A DNA stretch of 41,815 nt from JAZKIX01 sp040384645. GTDB lineage: Bacteria > Pseudomonadota > Gammaproteobacteria > Burkholderiales > Burkholderiaceae_D. Made by a program: the position numbers and the translations under genes. Within the stretch, counting starts at the first letter, position 1. Each line of letters begins with the position of its first letter. Positions 18,079 through 25,515 of this stretch are shown piece after piece. Location of the stretch: positions 1 to 41,815 of the forward strand of contig JAZKIX010000148.1 in assembly GCA_040384645.1 (NCBI GenBank), given 5' to 3'. Below the pieces are notes generated by a model. The model worked only from the letters and a program-made list of their open reading frames with translations, ran no database searches and had not been told where the DNA came from.

Positions 18079-19092
18079 ATGCCCAGGTTAGCCACGTCAT
18101 TCAACAAAGCTGGATTTATTCAAACGTTTCATTCCAACCCTGCGGCGACTACGGTACTGCACAGCGATCCGCATGCCAGCGCTACAACGGCGGAAATTGT
18201 TGCTGGCTTGCTGGCGCCGCATCCGACTATTTCACCCAAGTTCTTTTACGACGCGCTCGGCTCAACTTTGTTCGAGGCCATTTGCGCTTTGCCAGAGTAT
18301 TACCCGACACGCACCGAAGCCGCGATTTTCGATGCGGTGTTACCGCAGATTGCGGCGTCGGTCGGATTGGGCACAACCTTGATCGATTTGGGTGCCGGCA
18401 ATTGCGCCAAGGCGGCACGCCTATTTCCCTTGATACAGCCGGCGCAATACGTGCCAGTAGATATTTCAGTCGATCATATGCACGATGCGCTGGATCGTTT
18501 GCAGCAATGTTTTCCTTCGATCGCGATGACGGGACTGGGGCTGGATTTCTCGACTAGTTTGGATTTGCCCGACTTGGTGGGACTGGAGAAACGCTTGTTT
18601 TTTTATCCTGGTTCTTCCATCGGCAATTTTGTACCTGCCGAGGCGGTGGCATTTTTGCAGCGCTTGCGTGCGGCCTGTAGCGAAGATGGCGGACTTTTGA
18701 TCGGCATCGACTTACTCAAGGAAAAAGCGCTACTCGACGCCGCTTACGATGACGGCCTCGGCGTGACGGCAGCATTCAATCGCAATATTCTGCTACATGT
18801 CAATCACTTGATCGGGGCTAATTTCGATGTGCGTGACTGGCGCCACCTAGGCTATTTCAACAGCGCCAAGTCGCGCGTCGAAATGCACCTCGAAGCGCGC
18901 CGCGACCTCAATGTGCAATGGCCCGGTAGCCAGCGCCATTTCGCGCAGGGCGAACGTATACACACGGAAAATAGCTATAAATATAGCCGTGACGCCTGCA
19001 TCGAATTATTGGCCAAGGCCGGTTTTGGCAATGTAAAAATATGGACCGATGAGCGTCAATGGTATGCCTTGATCCATGCGGGTGCAGTATGA
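18079..19092 (+). CDS. egtD: L-histidine N-alpha-methyltransferase EgtD
   Basis: EgtD transfers three methyl groups from SAM to histidine to give hercynine, the first step of ergothioneine synthesis. The 337-residue protein shows the family signature KFFYDALGSTLFEAI at residues 54-68 followed by LPEYYPTRTE, and the SAM-binding DLGAGNCAKA at 103-112. Also present are FFYPGSSIGNF, LLIGIDLLKE, AFNRNILLHVN and, close to the C-terminus, IHTENSYKY. It is followed after 68 bases by egtB in the same direction, the standard two-gene aerobic arrangement outside actinobacteria. Confidence 0.94.
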   Translation: MPRLATSFNKAGFIQTFHSNPAATTVLHSDPHASATTAEIVAGLLAPHPTISPKFFYDALGSTLFEAICALPEYYPTRTEAAIFDAVLPQIAASVGLGTTLIDLGAGNCAKAARLFPLIQPAQYVPVDISVDHMHDALDRLQQCFPSIAMTGLGLDFSTSLDLPDLVGLEKRLFFYPGSSIGNFVPAEAVAFLQRLRAACSEDGGLLIGIDLLKEKALLDAAYDDGLGVTAAFNRNILLHVNHLIGANFDVRDWRHLGYFNSAKSRVEMHLEARRDLNVQWPGSQRHFAQGERIHTENSYKYSRDACIELLAKAGFGNVKIWTDERQWYALIHAGAV

Positions 19093-19160
19093 TTTCAAGT
19101 CGCCTTCGGTAGCTGTCGAATCGCATTATTCCTTGCAAAATTCATTCTTACACTAATACG

Positions 19161-20450
19161 ATGCCACCATTTTTGGATATGTCCGATATTTCCGCCGCAG
19201 CAAATTTGCGTGAGCAATATCGCCGGGTGCGCGCCCGTTCGGTCGCGCTGGCGAAACCCTTATCTGACGAAGATTGTTGCGCCCAATCAATGCCTGATGC
19301 AAGTCCGATCAAATGGCATCTGGCGCACACCACTTGGTTTTTCGAGACTTTTATTCTTGAAAAATTCGAGTCTGATTTTTCCGCCTATCACCCCATCTTC
19401 CGGGTATTGTTCAATTCGTATTACAACGGTATTGGCGAAAAATATCCGCGTGCTCAACGTGGTTTGCTGACGCGGCCATCGATGCAATTGGTGCGCGATT
19501 ATCGTAAGCAAGTCGATCAGCGGATCATTGATTTATTGGCCAATGGTGCGCCAAAATCATTATCAGATTTGATCACCACCGGATTGCAGCATGAACAACA
19601 ACACCAGGAATTGATGCTCACTGATGTCAAGCATTTACTATCGCTCAATCCGCTGAACCCAGCATATATGCGCAAGCCGCCAGTCCGGCGCCGCGAATCT
19701 GGTGCTTTGCGCTGGCTATCGCTTGAGTCGGGTGTCGTGCATATTGGGCATGGCGGCTCGGACTTTTGTTTCGATAACGAATTGCCGCAGCACCGGCAGT
19801 TTGTCGAATCCTTTGCCATCGCTTCAAGACTGGTCAATAACGGCGAATATCTTGCCTTCGTCAACGCGGGCGGTTACCGCGATCCCGCGCTGTGGTTGTC
19901 GGAAGGATGGGATTGGCTGTGCCGAGAAGAGCTGAGACATCCCTTGTATTGGCACCGCGAAAAAGATTGCGAGGTCGCGGGGTGGGATGAATTTACTTTG
20001 CATGGCTTGCAAGCGCTGGACTGGCAACGACCAGTAAGCCACATTTCTTTTTTTGAAGCCGACGCCTATGCACGTTGGGCCGGCGCACGCTTGCCGACCG
20101 AATCCGAATGGGAATATGCAGCCGCCACGGCAATAGCAGCTAGCGATGGCAATGCGGCGGCGGAAGAATCTTTACATCCAGATGCCAGTTCCGACGACGG
20201 GATGTCGCAAATATTTGATGCCTGCTGGCAATGGACTAGCAGCAGCTATGCGGCCTATCCCGGCTACGTAGCGCCCGACGGTGCATTGGGCGAATACAAC
20301 GGCAAATTCATGGTCAATCAATATGTCTTGCGCGGTGCGTCGTGCATCACGCCACGCGACCATGTACGGGTGAGCTACCGCAATTTTTTTGGTGCGACAG
20401 CACGATGGCAGTTTTCAGGAATTCGATTGGCTAAATCTCTTCATAAGTAA
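19161..20450 (+). CDS. egtB: Ergothioneine-type sulfoxide synthase EgtB
   Basis: This non-haem iron enzyme joins hercynine to a thiol (cysteine or gamma-glutamylcysteine) with oxygen. The 429-residue protein has an N-terminal DinB-like domain with WHLAHTTWFFETF (H56 a probable iron ligand) and the classic HX3HXE motif HEQQHQE at residues 144-150. A C-terminal FGE/sulfatase-modifying-factor domain contains SFFEADAYARWAGARLPTESEWEYA, QWTSSSYAAYPGY and VLRGASC. ATG 19161 has a poor ribosome-binding site; M7 at 19179 with GGA 5 bases upstream is an alternative start. No separate lyase (EgtE) or EgtC gene is in the window. Confidence 0.92.
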   Translation: MPPFLDMSDISAAANLREQYRRVRARSVALAKPLSDEDCCAQSMPDASPIKWHLAHTTWFFETFILEKFESDFSAYHPIFRVLFNSYYNGIGEKYPRAQRGLLTRPSMQLVRDYRKQVDQRIIDLLANGAPKSLSDLITTGLQHEQQHQELMLTDVKHLLSLNPLNPAYMRKPPVRRRESGALRWLSLESGVVHIGHGGSDFCFDNELPQHRQFVESFAIASRLVNNGEYLAFVNAGGYRDPALWLSEGWDWLCREELRHPLYWHREKDCEVAGWDEFTLHGLQALDWQRPVSHISFFEADAYARWAGARLPTESEWEYAAATAIAASDGNAAAEESLHPDASSDDGMSQIFDACWQWTSSSYAAYPGYVAPDGALGEYNGKFMVNQYVLRGASCITPRDHVRVSYRNFFGATARWQFSGIRLAKSLHK

Positions 20451-20515
20451 AATTTGATCCTATTCATAAAAACGTATCGGATCTTTTACTTCAACTGAAA
20501 GCGAAAATAATTTCC

Positions 20516-21436
20516 ATGTCGCAATTTGATATTTTAGTAGTTGGTGGGGTTGGTATCGACACCACGGTACGAACCCAGACTCTGCCTTTGCCATTGCAAG
20601 ATTCGATTCAAGTGCCGCCCGTGGTCGATTATGTTGGGCATACCGGCAATGGCGTGGCGCTCGGTTGCCATACCTTGGGAATGAAAACCAAGTTCATTGA
20701 TTTTATCGGTGACGATCCGCAGGCCGCTTTAATTTTGGCGCGTTACGCGCAGACTGGGCTTGACTTCAGTTATTTGATCCATGCCAGCGGCACGCGTCGC
20801 AGCGTCAATCTGGTGGACGCTCATGGTCGCCGCCTGTCCTTGTACGATGCGCGGCATCCGATGGATTTACGGATGCCTGGCGATTTCTATTTGCCCTTCT
20901 TGACGAATGCGCGCCATGTTCATTTTTCGATCATGAATTGGGCGCGCTTTTTATACGATGAGGCGATTGCATCGGGCATCACGATTTCGACCGACCTGCA
21001 TGATTGGGATGGCATAAGCAGCTACCATCAAGATTTTGCCTATCGATCTGACTTGGTATTTCTTAGCACTGCCGCGCTCGGCCAGCGCCATGAGCAAGTC
21101 ATGCGCGATATCTTGCAGCAAGGCCGGGCCAAGCTTGTAATTGCAACCGCAGGCGCGGATGGCAGTTATTTATTGCGGCGCGGCAGTCAGGCAATACGTC
21201 ATTTCCCCTGTGTTTTACCGAAGCGTGCCGTGGTCGATACCAATGGCGCGGGTGATGCATTTGTCAGCGGATTTTTAAGCCGCTATTTTGGCGGTGCGCC
21301 GCTTGAGCAATGTGTCTTGAGCGGATCGATTGCCGGTGCTTTTGCTTGTGTTTGCTTGGGAACGCACGAGGAATTTATTGGCGCCGATGAACTGGCATCC
21401 AGCTTGGCATCGCATATCAATGTAAGTTGCAACTAA
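20516..21436 (+). CDS. PfkB-family (ribokinase-like) kinase
   Basis: The 306-residue protein starts with ILVVGGVGIDTTVRT and has the glycine-rich substrate motif GHTGNGVALGCHTLGMKTKFI. It ends with the ATP/anion-hole motif DTNGAGDAFVSGF, in which D247 is the probable catalytic base. The substrate is not determined; the fold covers sugar, nucleoside and vitamin kinases. It lies 65 bases after egtB and 14 bases before a DUF427 gene on the same strand, so it may be part of the egt transcript. A link to ergothioneine metabolism is inference from position only. Confidence 0.85.
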   Translation: MSQFDILVVGGVGIDTTVRTQTLPLPLQDSIQVPPVVDYVGHTGNGVALGCHTLGMKTKFIDFIGDDPQAALILARYAQTGLDFSYLIHASGTRRSVNLVDAHGRRLSLYDARHPMDLRMPGDFYLPFLTNARHVHFSIMNWARFLYDEAIASGITISTDLHDWDGISSYHQDFAYRSDLVFLSTAALGQRHEQVMRDILQQGRAKLVIATAGADGSYLLRRGSQAIRHFPCVLPKRAVVDTNGAGDAFVSGFLSRYFGGAPLEQCVLSGSIAGAFACVCLGTHEEFIGADELASSLASHINVSCN

Positions 21437-21450
21437 AAAGTGGAGAAAAA

Positions 21451-21744
21451 ATGCCCAAGGCTATATGGCAAGGCGTAGTGATTGCAGAGGCATCGACCGA
21501 TGCTGTGCAATTGGTGGAAGGCAATGTGTACTTTCCACCCCAGGCAGTACATGCAAAATATCTAAAGGCAAGCAGCCATCACACAGTATGCAGCTGGAAA
21601 GGCATCGCCAGTTATTACGATGTGGTAGTACCTGGCGCAATCAATGCCAACGCTGCCTGGTTTTATCCGCAGCCGAAGGAAGCGGCGAAAGATGTCGCGG
21701 GCTTTATCGCGTTCTGGCGTGGCGTACAGGTGCTTGAATCCTGA
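21451..21744 (+). CDS. DUF427 domain protein
   Basis: This is a small 97-residue protein of the DUF427 family with VQLVEGNVYFPPQAV, the conserved CSWKGIASYYDVVV and AAWFYPQPKEAA. ATG 21451 is chosen over an upstream in-frame ATG at 21427 because TGGAG lies 5 bases before it and because the longer form would overlap the kinase gene. The biochemical role is unknown; the family often sits next to small-molecule enzymes. It is the last gene before a strong convergent hairpin and is probably co-transcribed with the PfkB-family kinase. Confidence 0.88.
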   Translation: MPKAIWQGVVIAEASTDAVQLVEGNVYFPPQAVHAKYLKASSHHTVCSWKGIASYYDVVVPGAINANAAWFYPQPKEAAKDVAGFIAFWRGVQVLES

Positions 21745-21757
21745 TACTTGCGCATGA

Positions 21758-21803
21758 TACGAAAATGGGTTTGGCATGATGCGATGCCAAACCCATTTTC
21801 GTA
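21758..21803. terminator. Perfect 20-bp hairpin, bidirectional terminator
   Basis: Arms 21758-21777 and 21784-21803 pair perfectly with a 6-base loop (GATGCG), placed between the convergent DUF427 and leuA genes. Both strands carry a short T-run (TTTTCGTA) in the 3' arm, so it can serve both transcripts. Confidence 0.75.
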
Positions 21804-21854
21804 GACCGTTGTGCGCAATTTTAGCGGTCAAGTCTAATGCCGCAGCGAAACATT

Positions 21855-23528
21855 TTATGCCGCACTCAACTCCGTCACCAACTGCCGGTTGATCGCGCTC
21901 AATACTGCCTTGAACGAGGCCGTCACGATATTGGCATCGACTGCGACGCCGAATAAAGTCGGACCATTATTCAAGCGTAATTCCACATAGCAGGCAGCTT
22001 GCGCATTGGCACCGGAGCCGATGGCATGTTCGTGGTAATCCATCAATTTAATATCCAGGCCGAGAGCGTTGACAAAAGCATCGATTGGGCCGTTGCCGCC
22101 GCCAGCCAGTGTGACGGATTTGCCTTCGTGCTTGATGCCAATCTCGATCTGCACCGATTCTGCATTCGCAGTGTCTTCAGTCATGCGATGGGCGTGATAG
22201 GCGTAGGGCGAGGTCTGATCCAGATATTCGGCTTTAAATATCTGGTAAATATCGGCCGCTGCAACTTCTTTGCCGGTGGCATCGGTGGCTTTTTGTACTG
22301 CACGACTAAATTCAATTTGCAAGCGACGCGGCAAGACCAAGCCGAATTCTTGTTCCAGCAAATATGCCATGCCGCCTTTGCCCGATTGGCTATTGACGCG
22401 GATTACTGCATCGTAGCTGCGCCCCAAATCGGCCGGATCAATTGGAAGATAAGGCACTTCCCAAATCGCATCGGCCTGTTGTTTCGCCAAGCCTTTTTTG
22501 ATGGCATCCTGATGCGAGCCGGAAAAAGCGGTGAAAACCAGATCGCCTACATAAGGATGACGCGGATGCACTGGCAGCTGGTTACATTCTTCTACGCATT
22601 TGCGTATCGCATCGATATCGGAGAAATCGAGCCCCGGCGACACGCCCTGGGTATAGAGATTTAAAGCCAAGGTCACCAAGTCGACATTGCCGGTGCGTTC
22701 ACCATTGCCGAACAGGCAGCCTTCGACCCGCTCCGCACCGGCCATGATCGCAAGTTCCGCGGCGGCGATCCCAGTGCCGCGGTCATTGTGAGGATGGACG
22801 CTGATGATCACCGCATCCCGTTGCGCCAGATTGCGATGCATCCATTCGATCTGGTCGGCAAAAATATTGGGCGTGCTGCATTCGACCGTGGTCGGCAAAT
22901 TCAAGACGATTTTGCGGCTTGGCGTTGCGCCCCAGGCAAGGGTGACTGCGTCACAGACTTCTTTGGAAAAATCGAGTTCGGCCATGCTAAAAGTTTCAGG
23001 CGAATATTCGTAACGCCACTGCGTTTCGGGCATGGCGTCGGTCAATTGCTTGATCAGGCGGGTGCCGGATACGGCAATTTCCTTGATTTCTTCCCGCGAT
23101 TTTTCAAACACGATACGACGCCAGGCTGGCGCTATCGGGTTATACAAATGGATGACGGCTTGTTTGGCATTTTTGACGGAATCGACCGTGCGGCGGATCA
23201 AGTCTTCGCGTGATTGGGTCAAAACGATGATGGTGACGTCATCGGGAATGCGGTTTTCTTCAATTAGGCTGCGCACAAAATCGAAATCGGTTTGCGATGC
23301 GGAAGGAAAACCAACTTCGATTTCTTTCAGGCCGATTTTGATCAACATTTCAAAGAAGCGCAATTTTTTTTCAGGGCTCATTGGCTCGATCAAAGCCTGA
23401 TTGCCATCGCGCAAATCGGTACTCATCCAGACCGGCGGCTTGGTAATAATCTGGTCGGGCCAGCTACGGGAAGTCAATGGAACAGGTGGAAAGGCGCGAT
23501 ATTTCGTCGCCGGATTGGTCAACATCAT
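21855..23528 (-). CDS. leuA: 2-isopropylmalate synthase
   Basis: LeuA condenses acetyl-CoA with 2-ketoisovalerate, the committed step of leucine synthesis, and is feedback-inhibited by leucine. The 557-residue protein is the longer LeuA type. The catalytic TIM barrel starts with STDLRDGNQALIEPM, has EVGFPSASQTDFDFVR, and carries the metal ligands in SVHPHNDRGTG and GCLFGNGERTGN. The C-terminal regulatory domain includes VTLAGGGNGPIDAFVNAL near residues 470-490. The ribosome-binding site AAAGGA lies 6 bases before the ATG. No other leucine genes are adjacent. The long leader upstream suggests control by leucine (see the leader entries). Confidence 0.96.
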   Translation of the reverse strand: MMLTNPATKYRAFPPVPLTSRSWPDQIITKPPVWMSTDLRDGNQALIEPMSPEKKLRFFEMLIKIGLKEIEVGFPSASQTDFDFVRSLIEENRIPDDVTIIVLTQSREDLIRRTVDSVKNAKQAVIHLYNPIAPAWRRIVFEKSREEIKEIAVSGTRLIKQLTDAMPETQWRYEYSPETFSMAELDFSKEVCDAVTLAWGATPSRKIVLNLPTTVECSTPNIFADQIEWMHRNLAQRDAVIISVHPHNDRGTGIAAAELAIMAGAERVEGCLFGNGERTGNVDLVTLALNLYTQGVSPGLDFSDIDAIRKCVEECNQLPVHPRHPYVGDLVFTAFSGSHQDAIKKGLAKQQADAIWEVPYLPIDPADLGRSYDAVIRVNSQSGKGGMAYLLEQEFGLVLPRRLQIEFSRAVQKATDATGKEVAAADIYQIFKAEYLDQTSPYAYHAHRMTEDTANAESVQIEIGIKHEGKSVTLAGGGNGPIDAFVNALGLDIKLMDYHEHAIGSGANAQAACYVELRLNNGPTLFGVAVDANIVTASFKAVLSAINRQLVTELSAA

Positions 23529-23595
23529 GATAAATCCTTTAATTTTAGTAACAATGAAATTTGTCCGATGTGGCGTTCAGGCTGCCGGGCGGCCA

Positions 23596-23670
23596 CTAAC
23601 GCGAGGCCAGGCAACCGGTCGGTAGCGGCAGTAGCAGCGGCGACCGAACCAGCGTGCGCGCGCAAGTCAT
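23596..23670 (-). CDS. Possible leuA leader peptide 2 (24 residues)
   Basis: A short ORF starts at 23670 and ends 67 bases before leuA. It contains the run VRSPLLLPLP, with six leucines in total, two of them read by CTA. Its last codons overlap a GC-rich hairpin (GGTTGCC with GGCAGCC). It has no evident Shine-Dalgarno sequence, so translation is uncertain. Confidence 0.35.
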   Translation of the reverse strand: MTCARTLVRSPLLLPLPTGCLASR

Positions 23671-23790
23671 CACAGCGTGCAATTGGCTATTGATGCGCGT
23701 TACGGGACTCGACGTGAAATGCATGCTGGCTGACCTTCGGTGCTTTTTGAAACGGATTTGGCTTGATGCTGCCAGAAAAAACTGCGGGGA

Positions 23791-23874
23791 TTAGATGATG
23801 CGTAGTAGCAGCATCGGTAGCAGTGTGCTAGAGATGTGCGATAGAGCAGGAGAATGAAATTGGGCGGCTTGCAT
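23791..23874 (-). CDS. Possible leuA leader peptide 1 (27 residues)
   Basis: A 27-codon ORF starts just behind the promoter -10 box and ends with TLLPMLLLRII and a stop. Six leucine codons are present, four of them CTA. Leucine-rich leaders with clustered codons near the stop are typical of attenuation of leucine genes. The ATG lies 6 bases after the -10 box, so the message would be leaderless or nearly so. Six bases of T follow at about 23777-23782, without a strong hairpin before them. Confidence 0.5.
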   Translation of the reverse strand: MQAAQFHSPALSHISSTLLPMLLLRII

Positions 23875-23880
23875 GCAGAG

Positions 23881-23910
23881 AATGTACGGGAGGGGTAGCG
23901 TACTTGTCAA
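23881..23910 (-). promoter_or_regulatory. Sigma-70 promoter of leuA
   Basis: On the minus strand, TTGACA (23910-23905) and TACATT (23886-23881) are 18 bases apart. The predicted start near 23875 gives a leader of about 345 bases before leuA. Confidence 0.7.
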
Positions 23911-23995
23911 GCACGGTGGTGGCAGCTTCGAAAATTTTTTGGTCTGGATAAATGGTCGAAGCAATGTGAAGCAGCAGTTTGGTGCAAAAATGATG

Positions 23996-24076
23996 TTTAA
24001 ATACTCTATGCAGTATTAAATTAGGCCCTTATATAACGTGCGGGATAAGGGTGGTTTGTGAATATACTCCCTATAA
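23996..24076 (-). repeat. Dispersed intergenic repeat, copy D
   Basis: Read on the minus strand it has TATAGGGAGTATA, then CTTATCCCGCACG and TTATATAAGGG, and ends with a hairpin TTTAATACT/AGTATTTAAA with one bulged base. It lies about 85 bases upstream of the leuA promoter and is the only copy not downstream of a gene in its own orientation. The remaining 24077-24146 shows nothing definite. Confidence 0.75.
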
Positions 24077-24146
24077 ATGCCATGTGAATTGAGGATGGTC
24101 ACGTCTTTTCGGTTGAAGGTTGAACATCGTCATACATTGACCGGCG

Positions 24147-25418
24147 ATGTTGGCTACAATTTTGCCAGCATCTCAGCAGACGCCCCGGCAGAGATCCAGC
24201 GAATATTCCAGACATTGGCCGATCCTCTTGACTAATCATTCCTTCCGAACCGCATCGCCTAGCCAATTGGCGGAAGCGTTGCTGGTAGCGCGCAGGCATA
24301 CGCTGACGCTATTCGATGCCTTCAGCGCAGCTGGATTGGACACACCAGATCAAGTCCCGATTGTGCCCTTGCTTGACCCGCCGCTATGGTCGCTGGGACA
24401 TATTGCATGGTTCGCAGAGTGGTATGTATTGCGAGAAGCGCAGTCCTCCAATCCGGTTTCCGCCTTGCGTTCCTCGCTCTTGACCAAGGGTGATGATTGG
24501 TTCGATCCCAATACTGTGCCGCATCGGGCGCGCTGGACTTTGGGTTTACCCAGTGGTGGTGCGCTGAAAACCTATTGCCATGAAGTGTTGGATCGCACGC
24601 TGGACAAGTTGAGCCGCGCTGCTTCGCACGATGCGGCGCTCAAGCCGTATCGGTTGGCCTTGGCGCATGAAGATATGGTGGGCGAATCGCTGGTGCAGGC
24701 TTTGCAAGTGCTTGGTGTCGTGGCGCCACCGCAGATCGGTATCAGCTTGCAGTCGACATGGGCGCAAGGCGAGATTCGTTTTCCCGGCGGAACCATCGCA
24801 TTGGGCAGCGCACCAGGGCATGGTTTTGTGTTCGACAATGAAAAATGGGCGCATGAATGTTATGTGCCCGCTTTCCAGATGGATTCGACCTTGATTTCGA
24901 ACGCGCAATTTGCTGAATTCGTTGCCGATGGCGGTTATCAAAATCGCCAATTCTGGAGCGTATCCGGCCAAGCGTGGTTGATGCAGCAAGAGCGCTCTGT
25001 GCCGCGATATTGGCGGCGCGATGGCCTGCAATGGCGTTGCCTGCGCTTTGGCGAAGTTCGGATGGCAATTGCCAACGAAGCTGTGCGCCATCTTAGTTTG
25101 TTCGAGGCACAAGCTTATTGTGCGTGGGCCAAGCGGCGCTTGCCGAGCGAGGCGGAATGGGAATTTGCAGCGCTGTCGGGACATGCCGCCATGCGCTGGG
25201 GCGATCTGTGGGAATGGACTGCCACGCCATTTGAGCCTTACCCCGGTCTAGCCGCAGATAAAGATCAAGGGAATTTAAAATCAACCTTCGCTACGCATCA
25301 AGTGTTGCGCGGTGCGTCGTTCGCAACACCCTTGAGAATGCGTTCGGCTAAATTCAGACATGTCTACTTGCCTCAGCGGGACGATATTTTTGCCGGGTTT
25401 CGTACTTGCGCCCTGTAG
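24147..25418 (+). CDS. SenA-like (selenoneine synthase type) EgtB paralogue with altered iron site
   Basis: The 423-residue protein has the two-domain EgtB layout but resembles the SenA branch in LDPPLWSLGHIAWFAEWYVLRE, GDDWFDPNTVPHRARW and LALAHED. It is followed by an FGE-type domain with LFEAQAYCAWAKRRLPSEAEWEFAA, WGDLWEWTATPFEPYPG and VLRGASFATP. SenA joins hercynine to selenosugar. Its HX3HXE position reads HEDMVGE (residues 174-180), so the second histidine is V178. No senB or selD-like gene is in the window. The first 27 residues fit poorly; a TTG start at 24228 is possible. Family assignment is from memory of SenA/EgtB sequences, so function is uncertain. Confidence 0.7.
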   Translation: MLATILPASQQTPRQRSSEYSRHWPILLTNHSFRTASPSQLAEALLVARRHTLTLFDAFSAAGLDTPDQVPIVPLLDPPLWSLGHIAWFAEWYVLREAQSSNPVSALRSSLLTKGDDWFDPNTVPHRARWTLGLPSGGALKTYCHEVLDRTLDKLSRAASHDAALKPYRLALAHEDMVGESLVQALQVLGVVAPPQIGISLQSTWAQGEIRFPGGTIALGSAPGHGFVFDNEKWAHECYVPAFQMDSTLISNAQFAEFVADGGYQNRQFWSVSGQAWLMQQERSVPRYWRRDGLQWRCLRFGEVRMAIANEAVRHLSLFEAQAYCAWAKRRLPSEAEWEFAALSGHAAMRWGDLWEWTATPFEPYPGLAADKDQGNLKSTFATHQVLRGASFATPLRMRSAKFRHVYLPQRDDIFAGFRTCAL

Positions 25419-25439
25419 TTGCGCGATTAATTTTGACGT

Positions 25440-25474
25440 AAAAAAACCGCCTGCTTAAAACAGGCGGTTTTTTT
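25440..25474. terminator. Bidirectional intrinsic terminator
   Basis: AAAAAACCGCCTG and CAGGCGGTTTTTTT pair around CTTAAAA, with A-runs and T-runs on both sides. It serves the SenA-like gene and the convergent rhlE. Confidence 0.92.
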
Positions 25475-25515
25475 ATTTGAACTAATAGATCAGGTCAATT
25501 CGCGTCGACCGTCGA

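Noticed and set aside
18063..18557. 164-codon ORF overlapping egtD in another frame
   Set aside because: egtD is unmistakable across the same bases and the alternative product has no known motif.
21999..22664. 221-codon ORF antisense to leuA
   Set aside because: Mirrors the conserved LeuA coding frame; no independent support.
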